Below, piece after piece: positions 1-13,937 of a stretch of DNA of 13,937 nt. Under the pieces are notes generated by a model. That model did no database searches, had not been told where the DNA came from, and saw only the letters and a list, made by a program, of their open reading frames with translations. Within the stretch, counting starts at the first letter, position 1. Every line of letters begins with the position of its first letter. Where the stretch lies: NCBI GenBank assembly GCA_900617975.1, contig UZAE01001314.1:1-13937 (forward strand). Reading direction: 5' to 3'. This DNA comes from Rodentolepis nana (lineage: Eukaryota; Platyhelminthes; Cestoda; Cyclophyllidea; Hymenolepididae). Both the position numbers and the translations under genes were made by a program.

Positions 1-30
1 ATTCTCCAAATAAAGTATAATCTTCTAAAT

Positions 31-366
31 ATTTGTTTATTTATTTATATCAAATGGCAGGCGTTTTGATAGTTACCAATAGCCCTTAAGTTAACTTCAG
101 GCTTCAATGAGAGGAGGAGGTGCATCAAAGTAAAAAAGTCGAGAAAATAGGGGGGAACATAAGAGTGTTCCAAAAAATGTAATAGAGACAGACACAAGGA
201 TAGAGAAAGAGGTAGGTTGAGGTGAGAACTGGGGAACTAGTCGTACATGAAATACAGTAAGACCATTGTAGTTTGAAGTCAGAAGTCAACTGCCGATTAA
301 TAGACTTTTTTGCTTTATGAGTATACGTTGCCCCATCTTTTAAATATATTTACTAAGAAGTCTATC
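31..366 (-). repeat. Dispersed repeat copy 1 (diverged)
   Basis: Orientation is given with the ATAA-rich tail as the 3' end, so this copy is on the minus strand. On the plus strand it opens with the tail complement (TTTATTTATTTATATC), followed by AAATGGCAGGCGTTTTG, both also found at 10446-10724. Further shared blocks include GTAGTTTGAAGTCAG, TTAATAGACTTTTTTG and TATGAGTATACGTTG. It keeps the internal segment present at 9863-9903 and absent from 10446-10724. The head end is uncertain: AAGTCTATCG at 357-366 matches the full-length head, but the preceding 25 bases are diverged. Alternatively the copy is 5'-truncated near 335, with TCTTCTAAATATTT (21-34) and TCTTTTAAATATAT (336-349) as flanking duplications (12 of 14 identical). 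Confidence 0.8.
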
Positions 367-383
367 GTAGTCATTATTTTAGC

Positions 384-551
384 CTTAGCTTACGTGTAGT
401 ACCCTGAGCAACGTTTCTCCAAACGCCAAAAAGATTATAACTTGACAATTGACTTCACACTATTATGACTAGCCTGAAACGATCGTCCCTGGAATGGTGA
501 ATCACAACTTCTACAGATACTACAGTAGAATGCTAGAGATATGTCACAAGA
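384..551 (+). repeat. Dispersed repeat copy 2 (fragment, strongly diverged)
   Basis: This is a head portion of the same family in the opposite orientation to copy 1, so the two sit head to head. Shared landmarks in order with 9656-9975 are CTTACGTG, CCCTGAGCAACGT, CCAAAAAG, TTGAC(TTC), CTATTATGAC, ACTTCTACAG and ATGTCACA. The tail half is missing. Many substitutions suggest it is older than the intron 5 copies. Confidence 0.65.
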
Positions 552-990
552 CAAGAAGATATACATTCAGAAAATCCTGCATACCTGCGGTATAGACATA
601 TTCACAATCATGGAAGCCAACTTTACGGATGACAAAATCAAATTAGCAATAATTACGAAAATAGCAATTTGATAAAAACGGGGCAAATTAAAAGCATTTT
701 CATTCAGAACGAATATTTTTTAGCACCGACTATGAATTTTATTTGTAATCTTTTTTCATTTGCATATTATGGATTTAAATTGAGATGATAAATTAAATGA
801 AATCATAAATCAATTTCTCTAACAATGGATTTTCCTTGAAAATATTCCCTCATAAATAAAAAGTTAAGTATAATAAAATGTAGGGCTAGCTTTAATTTTC
901 TGTTTTTTCATGAATCATTAATGTCCTTTGTTTCGTTTTACTTGGGCAAATATTTCGTTTAGCTTTAACCGCTAAATTGTAAGGTGAGAG
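552..990. other. AT-rich upstream / 5' UTR region, no gene seen
   Basis: The sequence between the degenerate repeat pair and the start codon is strongly AT-rich with no recognisable gene. A T-rich tract ending TTTCGTTTAG (953-962) could serve as a 3' splice (or trans-splice) acceptor for a short 5' UTR, but nothing else confirms it. A TATAATAAAA string near 870 is expected by chance in such composition. Confidence 0.5.
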
Positions 991-12144
<11,154 letters not shown>

Positions 12145-13937
12145 GTAAATTGAATGGCCATTTCAATGCCCTATAGAGTTTAATACTACTGTCAGGGGTT
12201 ACTTCAATCGTACTTTCCGAAATTCTATTTTTTTAGCAAGACTAATCTGTTAATTCAAGCATTGATATCCGAATAGATCAACTGTGAGATGATTTTGGAT
12301 AGTATTTTGTATTGTTTTTTTCGTTTCCTTAATGGAAAGAGCTATCAACTCGTGCACTGGAAACAGTTTTTATGGTGTGAACGATTTGCTGGGACCTTAG
12401 GATAGGTCCAATCATATTTGTGCTTTTATTCTCAAGCAGTTTCACTTCAAGGTGATATCGGTACTTAAATTGTCAGTGGTTACTATTTATTCCCTTTAAC
12501 CAAGTATTCTGAGAACCTCTTTGCGAAGACCGAAATACTCCGTTTACAAATCTCTAATTTTTTATTATCTAATAAGAAACTAGACTTGTAATTGTTTCAT
12601 TGATATCTCCAATTTATGTTCCCAACAGCGATTTTTTTACCTAATTCTACCTGATTATTGGCAAAGTTTAAACTAGACAGTCACTCAAATTCATCATCGT
12701 CAATGTAAATACATCAAATGTGGTAAGGGATATAAGATGAGCTGTGTCTTCATAAGATAAGCATTTCTTTTACTAACAGGGACATTGGAGCCTTATAGCT
12801 ACTAATATGTAATTCCTCATTTATTAGAGTTAGCTTCTGGCGAATGGCAGCGCTTGTTAGCTATGGTTGGGTTCCATTCTTGGAGGACTAGAACTAATTA
12901 ATTAATCGAGCCAGAAGTCCACTGCTTTAGATCTTCTAGCAACATTCGACTTGCTAACTAGCATTATAACAAATTGCTTTGTTGATCTAAAATAATCAGT
13001 ACGTTTGGGCATCTACACCACTGAGCAAGAAGACAATCACGGTGACCTCAGCACTTCTAAGGCAACGTAAAGTGCTTCTTTTCTACCATTAAACGTGTTG
13101 GCTCAATATCACTTCTAATTTCATATATGCCTTCCTCATAACGGAGTTGGATGCTTGATCTTATTGATCCAAGGCAGAAAATCGCATTTTTTTCAAAAGA
13201 TTTGCGAGAGCGTATCGACTTACCTAGCACTTAGCTACTTTTCAGCCAAGCAGCAAAATGATTTCATAATTTGTCACTTAAAGAGCAGTTTAGTTAATGT
13301 GGAATGTTTTTTTACTACACAATGGCAATATGTGGTTGTTTGACTCGTTAACTATTCATCAAAATGTCATCAAATCATGTAGAGTTATTATCAATGTTTT
13401 ATTTAATTCCAATGCACAACCGATTAACCTCGTAGCAATTTACATAATTTCCTTTGTTCTCCACGATCAGACTACGTGGTCATTAGTTTTCACCGCCAAT
13501 TTAAACAAATCTTTCAACGCACACACACACTCAAAGAACTTCTTAGAGCATTAACTATTTATGTGAATGATTATTTTTCTCAAGTCAAATACTCTTTACT
13601 GGTCACACCGATTCTGCCTGAAGATAACTATTTTAAAATTGGTTTCTGGTGGGTGGAGAATTTAGTAAAGAAAACTCGTTTGAAATAATTTTTACTCTCC
13701 CTCTCTTCAAAATTAAAAATTAATAGTTAGAGTAGGGATATAATTTAGGTTACACCTCAGAAGAGGGAAGCGGATACTATTCTCGAGGACATTTTAGGAG
13801 GAAATTAGATTAGGAATAATTGCTTCGTGGTTAATTTTTATTTGACGTGTACTCTTATCTCTATGTCCAATCAGTTAAAACAAGTGTAGACCCACGGGGG
13901 CAAATGGATGTCACTTCCTCTCGCGGGGGGGGGGGGG
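12145..13937 (+). other. Intron 6 (incomplete), at least 1793 bp
   Basis: The GTAAAT donor follows exon 6. No stretch up to the right edge encodes the PKC hinge or the kinase glycine-rich loop, so the next exon is outside the window. Seen inside: a small 7-bp-arm hairpin at 13050-13076, a short CA run at 13519-13529, and a terminal run of 13 G. Nothing else is recognisable. Confidence 0.75.
13925..13937 (+). repeat. Poly-G tract at the right edge, 13 G or more
   Basis: The window stops inside a G homopolymer. This may mark a contig end or gap edge where sequencing or assembly failed; the true length is unknown. Confidence 0.8.

Noticed and set aside
868..880. A TATA-box-like TATAATAAAA upstream of the start codon
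   Set aside because: Such strings are common in this AT-rich DNA; there is no transcription start evidence.
12771..12812. A good-looking acceptor (TTTTACTAACAG) followed by ten in-frame codons and a stop
   Set aside because: It could be a short alternative terminal exon after exon 6, but the residues do not match the PKC hinge and nothing else supports it.
13050..13076. A small hairpin with AGCACTT / AAGTGCT arms
   Set aside because: Seven-base arms are expected by chance in a window of this size; there is no promoter or terminator context.
13875..13937. A possible hinge exon after the CAG at 13872-13874
   Set aside because: In the required phase 0 it hits TAG after four codons, and no frame resembles the PKC hinge or kinase start.

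Overview
The window is AT-rich eukaryotic DNA holding the 5' part of one plus-strand, intron-split gene for a conventional (Ca2+/diacylglycerol-dependent) protein kinase C. Six coding exons can be placed by protein homology and GT-AG splice sites: 991-1121, 1159-1276, 1312-1420, 1496-1624, 7690-7849 and 11913-12144. They join in frame into 293 codons in the order pseudosubstrate, C1A, C1B, C2. The kinase domain is not in the window; it should lie beyond 13937, after an intron that is still open at the right edge.

The layout suggests an invertebrate animal. The first three introns are tiny (37, 35 and 75 bp) and the next ones are large (6065, 4063 and at least 1793 bp). Very small 5' introns with growing 3' introns are known from schistosomes and related flatworms, so a platyhelminth, perhaps a trematode, is my best guess. 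This rests on architecture only.

Region by region: 1-560 holds two degenerate, oppositely oriented copies of a dispersed repeat. 560-990 is AT-rich upstream or 5' UTR sequence. 991-1624 is the compact exon cluster for the regulatory C1 region. 1625-7689 is a large intron with no recognisable gene, one imperfect hairpin and several poly-G/poly-C tracts. 7690-7849 is the first C2 exon. 7850-11912 is a second large intron with two better-preserved, inverted copies of the same dispersed repeat. 11913-12144 is the second C2 exon. 12145-13937 is intron sequence ending in a run of 13 G.

There is no operon, CRISPR array, phage or bacterial gene. The most interesting structure is the inverted repeat pair at 9643-10740. 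Its flanking short duplications are swapped between the two copies, exactly as expected if two retroposed insertions recombined and flipped the 442 bp between them (or if an assembler flipped it). The C1 domains also carry unusual changes at ligand-loop positions. I found no convincing new multi-gene system.
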